From IMG/VR virus record IMGVR_UViG_3300040801_001224, positions 248,001 through 312,000 of that record: DNA of 64,000 nt, one strand, 5' to 3'. The DNA comes from a virus. The notes under the pieces are model-generated. The model saw nothing but the letters and a program-made list of their open reading frames with translations, searched no databases and was not told the origin of the DNA. This document shows positions 15,221 to 22,230 of this stretch, piece by piece. The stretch's first letter is position 1. Every line of letters begins with the position of its first letter. The translations under genes were made by a program, and so were the position numbers.

Positions 15221-15336
15221 ATTTTTATCTTCGCAGACCTGTAACCATATTCTGCCTCCGCCGTCGACGAAAACAGGATGGGCTGTCGGCGCAAGGTTTG
15301 TAGTTATCCTGACCCAAAACTACATCCATTTTCTGT
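15221..15336 (+). ncRNA. Structured spacer RNA upstream of the initiator tRNA
   Basis: CAGACC/GGTTTG encloses GCCG/CGGC with an inner CAG/CTG, followed by a GTAGTT/AACTAC hairpin. A second GCAG-AC strand here could also pair with the initiator tRNA 3' strand. No ORF. Confidence 0.4.
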
Positions 15337-15419
15337 CGCAGGCGAGTGGAACGGATATATAAACCATACCGGGCTCATAACCCGTGTGATACTGGGTTCG
15401 ACTCCCAGGTCTGCTACCA
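15337..15419 (+). tRNA. Probable initiator tRNA-fMet (CAT)
   Basis: Position 1 (C) faces T72, an unpaired first position as in bacterial initiators, while 2-7 pair (GCAGGC/GTCTGC). The anticodon stem ends in three G-C pairs (GGG-CTCATAA-CCC), the other hallmark. The D-stem has T11-A24 instead of the usual A11-U24 and the D-loop is long, so this is probable, not certain. ACCA is encoded. Confidence 0.75.
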
Positions 15420-15421
15420 AT

Positions 15422-15497
15422 GGAGAGTTAGCTTTGTAGGTCAAAGCGTCCGGTTGAAGCCCGGAAGAACCTGGTTCGAATCCTGGACTCTCCACCA
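15422..15497 (+). tRNA. tRNA-Phe (GAA)
   Basis: Acceptor GGAGAGT/ACTCTCC, ACCA end; loop TTGAAGC (GAA) on a TCCGG/CCGGA stem. Confidence 0.9.
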
Positions 15498-15503
15498 AAT
15501 TTA

Positions 15504-15511
15504 GATAAATA
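15504..15511 (+). promoter_or_regulatory. Late promoter motif GATAAATA (leaderless type)
   Basis: Five bases before the acetyltransferase ATG. Confidence 0.75.
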
Positions 15512-15516
15512 GTGTT

Positions 15517-15993
15517 ATGCGATTAGATGAGATACTAAAAGAAGAAACACAGATACAATTCGGATCAGCATTTATGAATCCAGTGACTAAAGATAAGACG
15601 AAATTATTTTTAGACAGCGAATTGTATATAGACCAGGAAGGCAAAGAATTCAAAAGTTGGTGGAGCAATCCAGAACAACATTTTAAGAATGGCGGTGTTT
15701 TTGCTGTGGCATATGCAGATGGAGAACCAGTAGGCGTTGGTGTCATAAAACTACCTGACGAAGTGCTTAGTGGTGAAGTAGATGGCAAGGAAATCGCGTA
15801 TATAGGAGTAGTCGGATTCTTAGTAAAAGAAGAATTTAGAAACTATGGGTTAGCAACACGGTTGGCTTATCTACTCGAAAACAAAATACTTAGTGTATAC
15901 AATCTTCCAGACAATACTACGCCAATTGTAGTTTGTACTGGCAAAGCCTGTGAAGTAGCACAGAATTTCAAAAGAATACAAATCGAAAAATAA
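15517..15993 (+). CDS. GNAT-family N-acetyltransferase with capsid-targeting-like N-terminus
   Basis: The acetyl-CoA-binding core is visible: beta4 IGVVGFLV followed by the R/Q-x-x-G-x-A-like FRNYGLATRL turn and helix (about residues 90-118). The substrate (protein, antibiotic, tRNA or small molecule) cannot be read from sequence. The first nine residues (MRLDEILKE) match those of other proteins here (MKVNDIIKE, MRLNDILLE) and end in an L-x-E site like that cut by the T4 prohead protease, so it may be packaged in the capsid. No ribosome binding site; late, probably leaderless. Confidence 0.75.
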   Translation: MRLDEILKEETQIQFGSAFMNPVTKDKTKLFLDSELYIDQEGKEFKSWWSNPEQHFKNGGVFAVAYADGEPVGVGVIKLPDEVLSGEVDGKEIAYIGVVGFLVKEEFRNYGLATRLAYLLENKILSVYNLPDNTTPIVVCTGKACEVAQNFKRIQIEK

Positions 15994-16000
15994 CAATATA

Positions 16001-16029
16001 TTGACAACGCCACTTACTTGTGTTATTAT
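16001..16029 (+). promoter_or_regulatory. Sigma70-like phage promoter
   Basis: TTGACA-17-TATTAT with CGCCACTTA in the spacer; followed by AAGGAGAAG and the next ATG. Confidence 0.82.
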
Positions 16030-16051
16030 AATAATATAAGGAGAAGATGTT

Positions 16052-16249
16052 ATGATATATGAAAGCTCAAAAGACTACGGTACCGGTGAAGTCACCCTAC
16101 TGTTTGATAATCGAACACCATCCTATACGGAAATATCAGAGCATGTTGAGGAGAACTATTCAATGACGTCCTTCTCATACATGATTGAGGAACCTACCGA
16201 ATATAATGGTCTGGTAAATCCTGGTATAGTGAGGGTAATTCAACAATGA
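16052..16249 (+). CDS. Hypothetical protein, 65 aa
   Basis: Strong AAGGAG site and own promoter. Small alpha/beta protein (VTLLFDNRTPSYTEISEHV...). It overlaps the next ATG by 4 nt. Unknown. Confidence 0.65.
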   Translation: MIYESSKDYGTGEVTLLFDNRTPSYTEISEHVEENYSMTSFSYMIEEPTEYNGLVNPGIVRVIQQ

Positions 16250-16428
16250 AATTCCAAGTTACTGTAATAGAAAGCGAACGTGGCTGGGGTCAAAAGATTG
16301 ACGAAGTCCGTGAGTTCAACAGTGCTGACAAAGCATGGAAATTTTACGATGAAGTAAACAGCAGAAATACAGAACGTACTGCTCCAGACATATACTGGCA
16401 AGCACAGCCGCCAGTAAGAATAGAATAA
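16246..16428 (+). CDS. Hypothetical protein, 60 aa
   Basis: Coupled to the upstream gene (ATGA overlap). Reads as beta-strand, DEVREFNSADKAWKFYDEV helix, then a short tail; similar in style to small phage modulators. Unknown. Confidence 0.6.
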   Translation: MKFQVTVIESERGWGQKIDEVREFNSADKAWKFYDEVNSRNTERTAPDIYWQAQPPVRIE

Positions 16429-16429
16429 T

Positions 16430-16505
16430 AGTCCCGTAGCTCAGTCAGGAGAGCGCAGAGCTGATAACTCTGAGGTCGCAGGAGCAAAGCCTGCCGGGAC
16501 TACCA
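16430..16505 (+). tRNA. tRNA-Ile (GAT)
   Basis: Acceptor AGTCCCG/CGGGACT, ACCA end; anticodon stem CAGAG/CTCTG, loop CTGATAA (GAT). The T-loop is AGCAAAG instead of TTC-x-A-x-x, unusual. Confidence 0.85.
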
Positions 16506-16512
16506 ATTTAAC

Positions 16513-16587
16513 GCCGAGTGGTCTGGATGTTTAGGTGCTGGTCTGCAAAACCATGTTAACAGGGTTAGATTCCCTGACTCGGCTCCA
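16513..16587 (+). tRNA. tRNA-Cys (GCA)
   Basis: Acceptor GCCGAGT/ACTCGGC, TCCA end; loop CTGCAAA (GCA) on CTGGT/ACCAT; T-arm CAGGG-TTAGATT-CCCTG. Confidence 0.87.
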
Positions 16588-16588
16588 A

Positions 16589-16665
16589 GCCCCTATAGCT
16601 TAACTGGTTAAAGCGTCGAGCTCATAACTCGGGGAGTCCTTGTTCGAATCAAGGTGGGGGCACCA
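16589..16665 (+). tRNA. tRNA with CAT anticodon (Ile2 or Met)
   Basis: Acceptor GCCCCTA/TGGGGGC, ACCA end; stem TCGAG/CTCGG, loop CTCATAA. As a third CAT tRNA next to Ile-GAT it may be the lysidine-modified Ile2 species; sequence alone does not settle it. Confidence 0.85.
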
Positions 16666-16672
16666 ATTTTTT

Positions 16673-16829
16673 TAACTTGTGCCGGAACTGGTATACGGGG
16701 GTGTGGTCTCAGTCAATATGAATAGGGTTGTGAATAAAGAATAGCAACTCTTGTACCCAGGGCGAAAACCACCAGGCGGTAAGCAGTACAACGCAAAACG
16801 CCATTGTAGGTTCAAATCCTACCAAGTTA
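16673..16829 (+). ncRNA. Expanded 157-nt tRNA-like RNA
   Basis: Perfect acceptor-like stem TAACTTG/CAAGTTA and a perfect T-arm (GTAGG-TTCAAAT-CCTAC) at the 3' end; a Leu-type D-arm (CCGGAACTGGTATACGG) at the 5' end. Between them are about 100 nt with AGGGTTG/CAACTCT and TTGTAC/GTACAA helices and no clear anticodon arm. No CCA encoded. It looks like a tRNA carrying a structured insert. Confidence 0.5.
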
Positions 16830-16895
16830 ATTATGCGCGGTCCACGTTCCTCGCTGTAACTTTTGTTACATAGGTTGTGATTATGGCGGCGCACC
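16830..16895 (+). ncRNA. Small CCA-ended spacer RNA
   Basis: GCGC/GCGC ends around a TGTAAC/GTTACA hairpin with a TTTT loop; ends ACCA then TTTT like the neighbouring tRNAs. tRNA-sized but not a cloverleaf. Confidence 0.3.
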
Positions 16896-16902
16896 ATTTT
16901 AT

Positions 16903-16976
16903 AGGGTCATAGTGTAATGGTAACACCCGAGATTTTGATTCTCGTATTCCAGATTCGAGTTCTGGTGACCCTGCCA
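16903..16976 (+). tRNA. tRNA-Gln (TTG)
   Basis: Acceptor AGGGTCA/TGACCCT, GCCA end; stem CGAGA/TCTCG, loop TTTTGAT (TTG). Confidence 0.9.
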
Positions 16977-16992
16977 ATTTTACGCAGTTCGT

Positions 16993-17000
16993 GGTAAATA
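16993..17000 (+). promoter_or_regulatory. Late promoter motif GGTAAATA (leaderless type)
   Basis: One mismatch to GATAAATA; five bases before the ATG at 17006. Confidence 0.6.
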
Positions 17001-17005
17001 CAGTT

Positions 17006-17392
17006 ATGTGTACCCTGACGAACTTTTGTGTATTAGATGACATCGACGGCATCACAATCATATGTTTAACAGACGATATGAGTCAACAAGATGCCATGCT
17101 TCTTATCGATCACTTGAGGGAACACGAACTGTACCATTATCGTCTGTTGGATTTTAATCAGTATCCATGTCAGATGTCTTCAAAAGACATTGAAGCACTT
17201 GCTGAATACGACAAGAAGTTTCCAGAAAAAAACTATGGTGCTCTGATTGCTAAAGACAACCTAACATATGGTTTAATGAGAAAATATGCGGCCCATCGTG
17301 AAATGGATGATCTAGCAACTATACGTGTATTTAGGACCATGCGTGAAGGCATAGCGTGGTTAAAAAAGAAAAGACACGATCAAGATAAATAA
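17006..17392 (+). CDS. SpoIIAA/STAS-like protein, paralogue 1
   Basis: Paralogue of the next gene: both share HYRLLDFNQ/YRYRLFDFNG, an AEYDKKFPEKNYGALIA-type segment (AD-x-D...P-E-x-x-Y-x-A-I-I-A) and a final IRVFRTMREGIAWL. That strand-helix order and the VRVF...WL ending resemble SpoIIAA-like/STAS-Sec14 proteins found with signalling systems. The start at 17006 is chosen from the promoter spacing; the GTG at 16991 would be upstream of the predicted transcript. Function is inferred only. Confidence 0.55.
   Translation: MCTLTNFCVLDDIDGITIICLTDDMSQQDAMLLIDHLREHELYHYRLLDFNQYPCQMSSKDIEALAEYDKKFPEKNYGALIAKDNLTYGLMRKYAAHREMDDLATIRVFRTMREGIAWLKKKRHDQDK
17384..17391 (+). promoter_or_regulatory. Late promoter motif GATAAATA (leaderless type)
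   Basis: Lies in the last codons of the upstream paralogue; five bases before the ATG at 17397. Confidence 0.7.
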
Positions 17393-17396
17393 TACT

Positions 17397-17780
17397 ATGC
17401 TAATACATGACTTATACGACTTTAACTATGTCGATGGTATTCTTATGACTACCCTTAAACATAGCCCGACACTTGAGACAATCAGACAATTGGTTGATTA
17501 TCAGATCAAGACAGACCGTTATCGTTATCGTTTATTTGATTTTAATGGTTTTACTCCTGCTGAAATGAGGGCAAGTGAAGTCAGAAGATTAGCAGACTAT
17601 GATCGAGCATATCCAGAAGAAAGTTACTCAGCTATCATAGCTGATGACGCACTATTGTTTGGCATTGAACGCATGTTTGAAACCTACAGAGACCGCAGTG
17701 GTTATTCTCGAGTAAGAGTATTCAACGATAAAGAAAATGGTCTAACCTGGCTTAAATTACTACAAGCCAATAATTCTTAA
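17397..17780 (+). CDS. SpoIIAA/STAS-like protein, paralogue 2
   Basis: 127 aa, aligned with paralogue 1 over its length (RYRLFDFNG, SAIIADDALLFGIERMFETY, RVRVFNDKENGLTWL). RMFE followed by VRVF and WL is the part most like SpoIIAA-like proteins. A duplicated pair, each with its own late promoter, suggests separate doses rather than an operon. Could interact with host anti-sigma or signalling proteins; not shown. Confidence 0.58.
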   Translation: MLIHDLYDFNYVDGILMTTLKHSPTLETIRQLVDYQIKTDRYRYRLFDFNGFTPAEMRASEVRRLADYDRAYPEESYSAIIADDALLFGIERMFETYRDRSGYSRVRVFNDKENGLTWLKLLQANNS

Positions 17781-17798
17781 AATCTTTTGAAAAAAAGG

Positions 17799-17827
17799 TT
17801 GACAAACCCATTATACTCTAGTATAAT
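17799..17827 (+). promoter_or_regulatory. Sigma70-like phage promoter for giant RNA
   Basis: TTGACA-17-TATAAT; no ORF of note follows for about 1.4 kb, only structured RNA and tRNAs. Confidence 0.9.
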
Positions 17828-17833
17828 ACAATT

Positions 17834-18700
17834 CAAAGTTAAGCAATGTCGCATATCGACGATAAGGCACTGAAAGGTGTCGAAGGATGGGAATCCAACA
17901 GCCCATCACCAGCAATGGTAGAGGTATGCAAGCCGAGACTCCAATAAGATATCAGTCATGCTGGTATTAGGAGACAAAGGCTCTCTTAGGGAAGTACCCC
18001 CAGGCCAACGGTGAGGGGCGAAAGTAACAGGTGAAGCTGACTACCTAGGGTTCAAAGAGCTAAGTTGACAGAGTCAAAGGGTAGTGTTACTTGTACAAGA
18101 CTTAGCGGTCGAGTGCTGTGACGCAGTCTTATAGGTAGTGTCCACAACCAGGGCATAATATCTAGAAAGACAACTGAAAAGTAACCTTAGCGGGTGAAAC
18201 AGTATTCGGTGTAGCGTATTCTGTACTCCAAAAGAGTATGGACCGTTTTAGAGGCGCACATCGAGGTTGGTTTAAGTTAGCTCAATTGGTTAGAGCAACG
18301 GCATTTTGGAGCCGTGGGTTCTTGGTTCAATTCCAAGACTTACATACAAAAACGCAAAGACGCCTCTACGTAGTAGTAACGATTAAATGACTTAATTGTC
18401 CGTACACTCCGGTGAATACGGAATAGGTTGAACTCGCAAGGTGACGCCTAGTTTGTTTGAAGTCGCACATTGGATTTAGCGATCCTTAACTGCTCGCAAG
18501 GCAGATGGAACACTGACAGCAGAAACGACTACTATAAAAGTGTAAACGCCAGCACTATAAAATGGGCAGTCATGCTTGATACCGAAAGACGAGACCACGG
18601 TCTGTCCAAGGGGAGTAGGGCTTAACTAGCAAGGTCGCACTTGTTAGGTACGAGTTCCGAATGATCAAGTGTAATACGTCCTAACTCTCAGACGTATCTA
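17834..18700 (+). ncRNA. Giant structured non-coding RNA (~870 nt) with embedded tRNA; GOLLD/ROOL-like candidate
   Basis: Promoter-driven and free of ORFs. Many strong local helices: GTCG/CGAC, GATGGG/CCCATC, CTCC-AATA/TATTAGGAG, AAGACT/AGTCTT, TACTC/GAGTA, AGAGGCG/CGCCTCT (18250-18256 with 18361-18367, enclosing a tRNA), TCCGTA-CAC/GTG-x2-TACGGA (18399-18422, UCCG loop), CTGC/GCAG, GACC/GGTC, CTAGCAAG/CTTGTTAG and TACGTC/GACGTA at the 3' end. Size, phage setting beside tRNAs and an internal tRNA match what is known of GOLLD RNAs. The 3' end is an estimate; no T-tract terminator is seen. Confidence 0.6.
18271..18345 (+). tRNA. tRNA-like domain embedded in the giant RNA (Gln TTG or Pro TGG)
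   Basis: D-arm GCTC/GAGC, T-arm CTTGG-TTCAATT-CCAAG and acceptor TTTAAGT/ACTTACA with one mismatch. The anticodon stem ACGGC/GCCGT leaves an eight-base loop (ATTTTGGA), so the anticodon register is uncertain. No CCA is encoded, unlike nearly all other tRNAs here. Confidence 0.6.
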
Positions 18701-18754
18701 ATTTATCATTTAGGCAAAAGTATTCATAAAGTTTTCAGTGTTAAATTTAAGATA

Positions 18755-18762
18755 GATAAATA
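18755..18762 (+). promoter_or_regulatory. Late promoter motif GATAAATA before tRNA-Leu
   Basis: 21 nt before the tRNA-Leu(TAG) 5' end; suggests late expression of part of the tRNA set. Confidence 0.5.
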
Positions 18763-18782
18763 ACACTGTACTTAATAAGTAA

Positions 18783-18870
18783 TGCCGAGGTGGAGGAACT
18801 GGTAGACTCGCGGTCTTTAGGTGTCCGTTCCATATTTGGAGTGTGGGTTCGACTCCCACCCTCGGCACCA
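18783..18870 (+). tRNA. tRNA-Leu (TAG)
   Basis: Class II: acceptor GCCGAGG/CCTCGGC, ACCA end; loop TTTAGGT (TAG), one T-T mismatch in the anticodon stem; long variable arm. Confidence 0.85.
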
Positions 18871-18886
18871 ATTGAAAAGTTTTAAT

Positions 18887-18962
18887 GCCACTATAGCTCA
18901 GCTGGTAGAGCGCCACACTTGTAATGTGGATGTCCCGTGTTCGATTCATGGTGGTGGCACCA
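18887..18962 (+). tRNA. tRNA-Thr (TGT)
   Basis: Acceptor GCCACTA/TGGTGGC, ACCA end; stem CCACA/TGTGG, loop CTTGTAA (TGT). Confidence 0.9.
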
Positions 18963-19090
18963 AACATAATGGTCCTGTTCCTATAATAGCAGGTATTGGT
19001 GGTAGAAATGTGTAAACGGTTTAAGGGCACCACCCTTCCTTAAACTCCGGACGATACGTAACCGGCCATAAATTTAAGGAGAATATTAAG
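18963..19090 (+). ncRNA. Structured tRNA spacer
   Basis: Perfect 8-bp GTTTAAGG/CCTTAAAC hairpin plus TCCTG/CAGGT and CCGG/CCGG pairings; ends GGCCATAAATTT, echoing the tRNA 3' context. No ORF. Confidence 0.35.
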
Positions 19091-19167
19091 GGGGCGGTAG
19101 CTCAATTTGGGAGAGCACCTGTTTTGCAGGCAGGCGGTTGCGGATTCAAGTTCCGCCCGCTCCACCA
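19091..19167 (+). tRNA. tRNA-Ala (TGC)
   Basis: Acceptor GGGGCGG/CCGCTCC, ACCA end; stem CCTGT/GCAGG, loop TTTGCAG (TGC). Confidence 0.9.
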
Positions 19168-19204
19168 GTCCGACTCAATAAAACTCCACCAAAATTCCTA
19201 TATA

Positions 19205-19212
19205 GATAAATA
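19205..19212 (+). promoter_or_regulatory. Late promoter motif GATAAATA (leaderless type)
   Basis: Five bases before the HNH endonuclease ATG. Confidence 0.7.
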
Positions 19213-19217
19213 CTAAT

Positions 19218-20048
19218 ATGATAGGAAAATGCTCATGTGTTATATGTAAAAAACAGTACTCTGGAAAGGGGATACACACCCATGCCGACAGAACTCATGG
19301 TGACGAAGAGACAAAAGCCAAATATAGTTCAGGATATAATGGCAGATACAATGATCCAGAACATATGAAAAACTTAAAAAAGTCATTAAAAAAGTTTTAC
19401 GACAAAGAGTTAGGCCCTAAAAAAACATATAATGTTTCTTGCCATAAGTGTGGTAAAGATTTCGATGTAACCGAAAGAGAAAATCAATTTCCGTCTAAAG
19501 AAAAATATTTCTGTTCTGCAACTTGTAGAAATACTAGGTCGCATACAGAAGCCACAAAACAGAAAATAAAAAAATCACTCAGAAAATATAATGGGCCTGA
19601 AAAAATATATGAAAAGACATGCCCTTGGTGTAGTAAAATTCACACTACTAAGGAAAAAAATAAAAAATTCTGCTCGCGAGATTGTGCCACAAAACATAAA
19701 TCGGCAGAAGCCAGGAAACATCGTTCGGCATATAAGAACTACAGGGCAGATTGCGAATTTAGGTTTAATCTAAAAGATTATCCAGAAGAATTTAATTTCG
19801 CACTTATTGAAGAGCATGGATGGTATAGTGCGGCCAATAGAGGAAATAATCTATATGGTGTGAGCCGAGATCACATAGTAAGTGTGAAATACGGCTTTGA
19901 GAATAATATAGATCCAGCTATTATATCTCATCCAGCAAATTGCCAGTTAATGATACATTCGGACAATGTATCAAAATATACGAATAACGATTTAACAATC
20001 GACCAGCTTTTAGAGAAGATCGAAATCTGGAATAATAAATACATTTAA
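19218..20048 (+). CDS. HNH homing endonuclease with zinc-finger modules
   Basis: Three Cys-pair modules (CSCVICKKQYSGKGIHTHADRTH; CHKCGKDF...FCSATCRN; CPWCSKIH...FCSRDC) alternate with NUMOD3-like helices (HTEATKQKIKKSLRK), followed by a C-terminal HNH-type nuclease (SRDHIVSVKYGF...ISHPANCQLMIHSDN). It sits between two tRNA genes and is expressed from its own late promoter with no ribosome binding site. Confidence 0.8.
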   Translation: MIGKCSCVICKKQYSGKGIHTHADRTHGDEETKAKYSSGYNGRYNDPEHMKNLKKSLKKFYDKELGPKKTYNVSCHKCGKDFDVTERENQFPSKEKYFCSATCRNTRSHTEATKQKIKKSLRKYNGPEKIYEKTCPWCSKIHTTKEKNKKFCSRDCATKHKSAEARKHRSAYKNYRADCEFRFNLKDYPEEFNFALIEEHGWYSAANRGNNLYGVSRDHIVSVKYGFENNIDPAIISHPANCQLMIHSDNVSKYTNNDLTIDQLLEKIEIWNNKYI

Positions 20049-20163
20049 CAACACCTTCTAAGCCTCTGTTTACATGCTCACCCCGGGAGGTTACTTAAAC
20101 GGCTCTCCAAGCCGCTCACGCTGAACAATTAGAGTTCATATGTCATGCTGTGGAGAGTTATTT
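20049..20163 (+). other. Non-coding spacer before tRNA-Gly
   Basis: CGGCT/AGCCG hairpin and a GTGGAGAGTTA string like the 5' end of tRNA-Phe; no gene seen. Confidence 0.3.
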
Positions 20164-20237
20164 GCGTCCATAGTTTAGTGGTAAAACGATAGCTTGCCAT
20201 GCTGTAGTCCCGAGTTCGACTCTCGGTGGACGCTCCA
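20164..20237 (+). tRNA. tRNA-Gly (GCC)
   Basis: Acceptor GCGTCCA/TGGACGC, TCCA end; stem ATAGC/GCTGT, loop TTGCCAT (GCC). Confidence 0.9.
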
Positions 20238-20371
20238 AACACGATGGTGGTCCGGGCTGATAAACTGGACGCCACCCAGTGTATTGTGGTGGATAGGCTG
20301 GAACCCTTTTGGAGCATGGTCCCAAAACTCTGAATAGAACGATCCTCTGCTCACATCACATAGTTTATATT
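20238..20371 (+). other. Non-coding spacer with a stem-loop
   Basis: GTGGTCC pairs with GGACGCCAC (one bulge) around 20250-20277. The lipoprotein gene follows without an obvious ribosome binding site. Confidence 0.3.
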
Positions 20372-21397
20372 ATGATAAAATACATTCTATTACTCTTATT
20401 ATTGGTTGGTTGCTCAGGTGATGATAACCCTGAGCCTGTTACTGAATTCGGCTTTACTATGCTTCAGCCCAATTCATACCAATTACAGTGGCCTGAAGAT
20501 CCAGATGCCACATATTACGTCATAGAAACAAACACAACGTCCAATATACTTAACATTGACTTATCAACTGTTGAATTGACTGATAACAAATATGTGTTTG
20601 AGTGGGATGTATTATTCAACGGCTCAGTACATCATAGGATAACGGCATGTACGATGAGTGGCTGTAAGGAGCCTGGAGAATGGTTATTAATATTTGAAGT
20701 GCCCCAATTTCCGGATACGCCATATCAGATAGACGTTCTAGCTGTATATGACAATAGAGCGTTTGATATAGACAACGGTATCGCAACTAAAATAAACAGG
20801 GACTTTGCTAAAATCAACGACATACTGCTCAATAACAATTTAGAGAGCTATGTAAAGTTTAACTTGGTGACAATGCGTCTGGACAGAACGTTTGATTGGC
20901 CACGTGACAACACAAGTGCTAATGAAGCGTTAATAAACGATCCTGAAATACAGGCATTGCGTGATGATGCTGGTGCAGATATAGTTATAGGTATAAACAC
21001 TGATCCGGGTTTCCCTGGTGGTGGTACCGGCAAAATGTATATGGATTCGGATAGAAAACAATTCTTCACGTTTTACACATACACCGAAATAGAACAACAG
21101 GCATACGCCACAGTAGCACAATATACGTTAGGTTCGGAAGATCACGTACTCTTACATGAGATGCTACACACATTTGGGTTACAGCATGACCTACAGACAG
21201 CGTTCATAGACTTCAATGTCAGTGCTGAATATTCTTATGCTCATGGTTTGCAGAGTGAACGGGAATGTACTATTATGGCAAGGGCGTGTCCACGTAATCT
21301 AATACTAGCAGATGAACCCACTAATACCGGTGGTTTTTCATCAAGTAACAAATTGCGTTTTATGGAAACAATTCCTGTTATAGCAGATTTTAGATAA
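20372..21397 (+). CDS. Lipoprotein metalloprotease, metzincin-like (HExxHxxGxxH)
   Basis: The start at 20372 gives a clean lipoprotein signal (MIKYILLLLLLVGC, lipobox LVGC); the longer frame adds an unlikely leader. The mature 327-aa chain has a fibronectin-like beta domain first (FTMLQPNSYQLQWPEDPDATYYVIE-type spacing) and then a zinc protease domain with HEMLHTFGLQHD: His262 and Glu263 catalytic, third His at 272. A downstream Met (CTIMARACP) may be the Met-turn. Expected to be anchored in the host outer membrane or periplasm. A surface protease from a phage could cleave receptors or pilus/envelope proteins. Substrate unknown. Confidence 0.75.
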   Translation: MIKYILLLLLLVGCSGDDNPEPVTEFGFTMLQPNSYQLQWPEDPDATYYVIETNTTSNILNIDLSTVELTDNKYVFEWDVLFNGSVHHRITACTMSGCKEPGEWLLIFEVPQFPDTPYQIDVLAVYDNRAFDIDNGIATKINRDFAKINDILLNNNLESYVKFNLVTMRLDRTFDWPRDNTSANEALINDPEIQALRDDAGADIVIGINTDPGFPGGGTGKMYMDSDRKQFFTFYTYTEIEQQAYATVAQYTLGSEDHVLLHEMLHTFGLQHDLQTAFIDFNVSAEYSYAHGLQSERECTIMARACPRNLILADEPTNTGGFSSSNKLRFMETIPVIADFR

Positions 21398-21402
21398 AAC
21401 TA

Positions 21403-21431
21403 TTGACAATCCCACTATCCTGTAGTATAAT
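21403..21431 (+). promoter_or_regulatory. Sigma70-like phage promoter (leaderless type)
   Basis: TTGACA-17-TATAAT; six bases then ATG at 21438. Confidence 0.9.
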
Positions 21432-21437
21432 ACCTAT

Positions 21438-21773
21438 ATGAAAGTTACAGGAACGCAAACTAAAGAAGTTAAGATTGAAATTAGTGATTATCAGATTGAA
21501 AAGATCATTAGAAAATCCAACTTACCCATTAAAGAATACGCAAATATATTAGAATCTAAATATATTAGAGAAGTATTCAAGGAAGATGGTTACAGCGAAT
21601 CCAACTACCCAGTATATGATTATGAACGTAAAAAATGGGAAATATGGGTTGAAGCATATCATGGTAGTGATTGGACTAATCCTGTTCGTGATGCAACAGA
21701 GAATGAAATTGCTGTAATGAATGCTATTCAAGAAATTAGAAATGTGTTCCTCGCAGAAGAGTTAATTAAATAA
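21438..21773 (+). CDS. Hypothetical protein, 111 aa, predicted leaderless
   Basis: Start codon at the predicted +1 and no ribosome binding site. Soluble helical/beta protein with a WEIWVEAYHGSDW aromatic centre. First gene of a three-gene coupled run. Unknown. Confidence 0.65.
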   Translation: MKVTGTQTKEVKIEISDYQIEKIIRKSNLPIKEYANILESKYIREVFKEDGYSESNYPVYDYERKKWEIWVEAYHGSDWTNPVRDATENEIAVMNAIQEIRNVFLAEELIK

Positions 21774-21976
21774 TGGATAGAATACCAACCATAAATCATA
21801 CGGACCGTCCGGTTGGCCATGATAAATATGATGACATGCTATTCCGTACTCTAGATGAATTTATGGAAATGCATGATCAAGACTATCTCACAATATCTAG
21901 ATTTGATGGTGAGCTAGTTGCTCGTGTAGGTATTGAAGATTTATTTAAGTACATGAAAGAGTACATGGATCGGTAA
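21773..21976 (+). CDS. Hypothetical protein, 67 aa
   Basis: Overlaps the upstream stop by one base and the downstream start by one base. Acidic, helical; no motif. Confidence 0.6.
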   Translation: MDRIPTINHTDRPVGHDKYDDMLFRTLDEFMEMHDQDYLTISRFDGELVARVGIEDLFKYMKEYMDR

Positions 21977-22161
21977 TGTTCTTTTTAGAGTTACCTAGAC
22001 CATGGTACACCTATACAGTCAAAGATCTAGGAGTGGTTGAAAGTACTGTTAAAAGGAATAGAAAGATTGTTTTTACGGCCATGATGGAGAGTGATAATCC
22101 TGAATGGTTGAGAAAGTTAAAGCAACAGGAAAGGTTGCTTGAAAGATTAAAGGGTGCGTAA
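21976..22161 (+). CDS. Hypothetical protein, 61 aa, overlapping tRNA-Asn
   Basis: Coupled to the upstream gene. Basic C-terminal half rich in Lys/Arg/Leu. Its last three codons and stop lie in the acceptor and D-arm of tRNA-Asn, so tRNA processing would cut the mRNA at its very end. Confidence 0.5.
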   Translation: MFFLELPRPWYTYTVKDLGVVESTVKRNRKIVFTAMMESDNPEWLRKLKQQERLLERLKGA

Positions 22162-22226
22162 CTCAGTGGTAGAGTAGTCGGCTGTTAACCGATAGGTCGG
22201 ATGTTCGAATCATCCCGTGCCCGCCA
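22152..22226 (+). tRNA. tRNA-Asn (GTT)
   Basis: Acceptor GGGTGCG/CGTGCCC, GCCA end; stem GTCGG/CCGAT, loop CTGTTAA (GTT). Overlaps the 3' end of a small ORF. Confidence 0.88.
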
Positions 22227-22230
22227 AATT

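Noticed and set aside
17834-18700. Ribosomal RNA or tmRNA in the 17.8-18.7 kb non-coding block
   Set aside because: No conserved rRNA cores such as the 16S 3' end or the 23S sarcin loop, and no tmRNA tag frame or end structure could be found.
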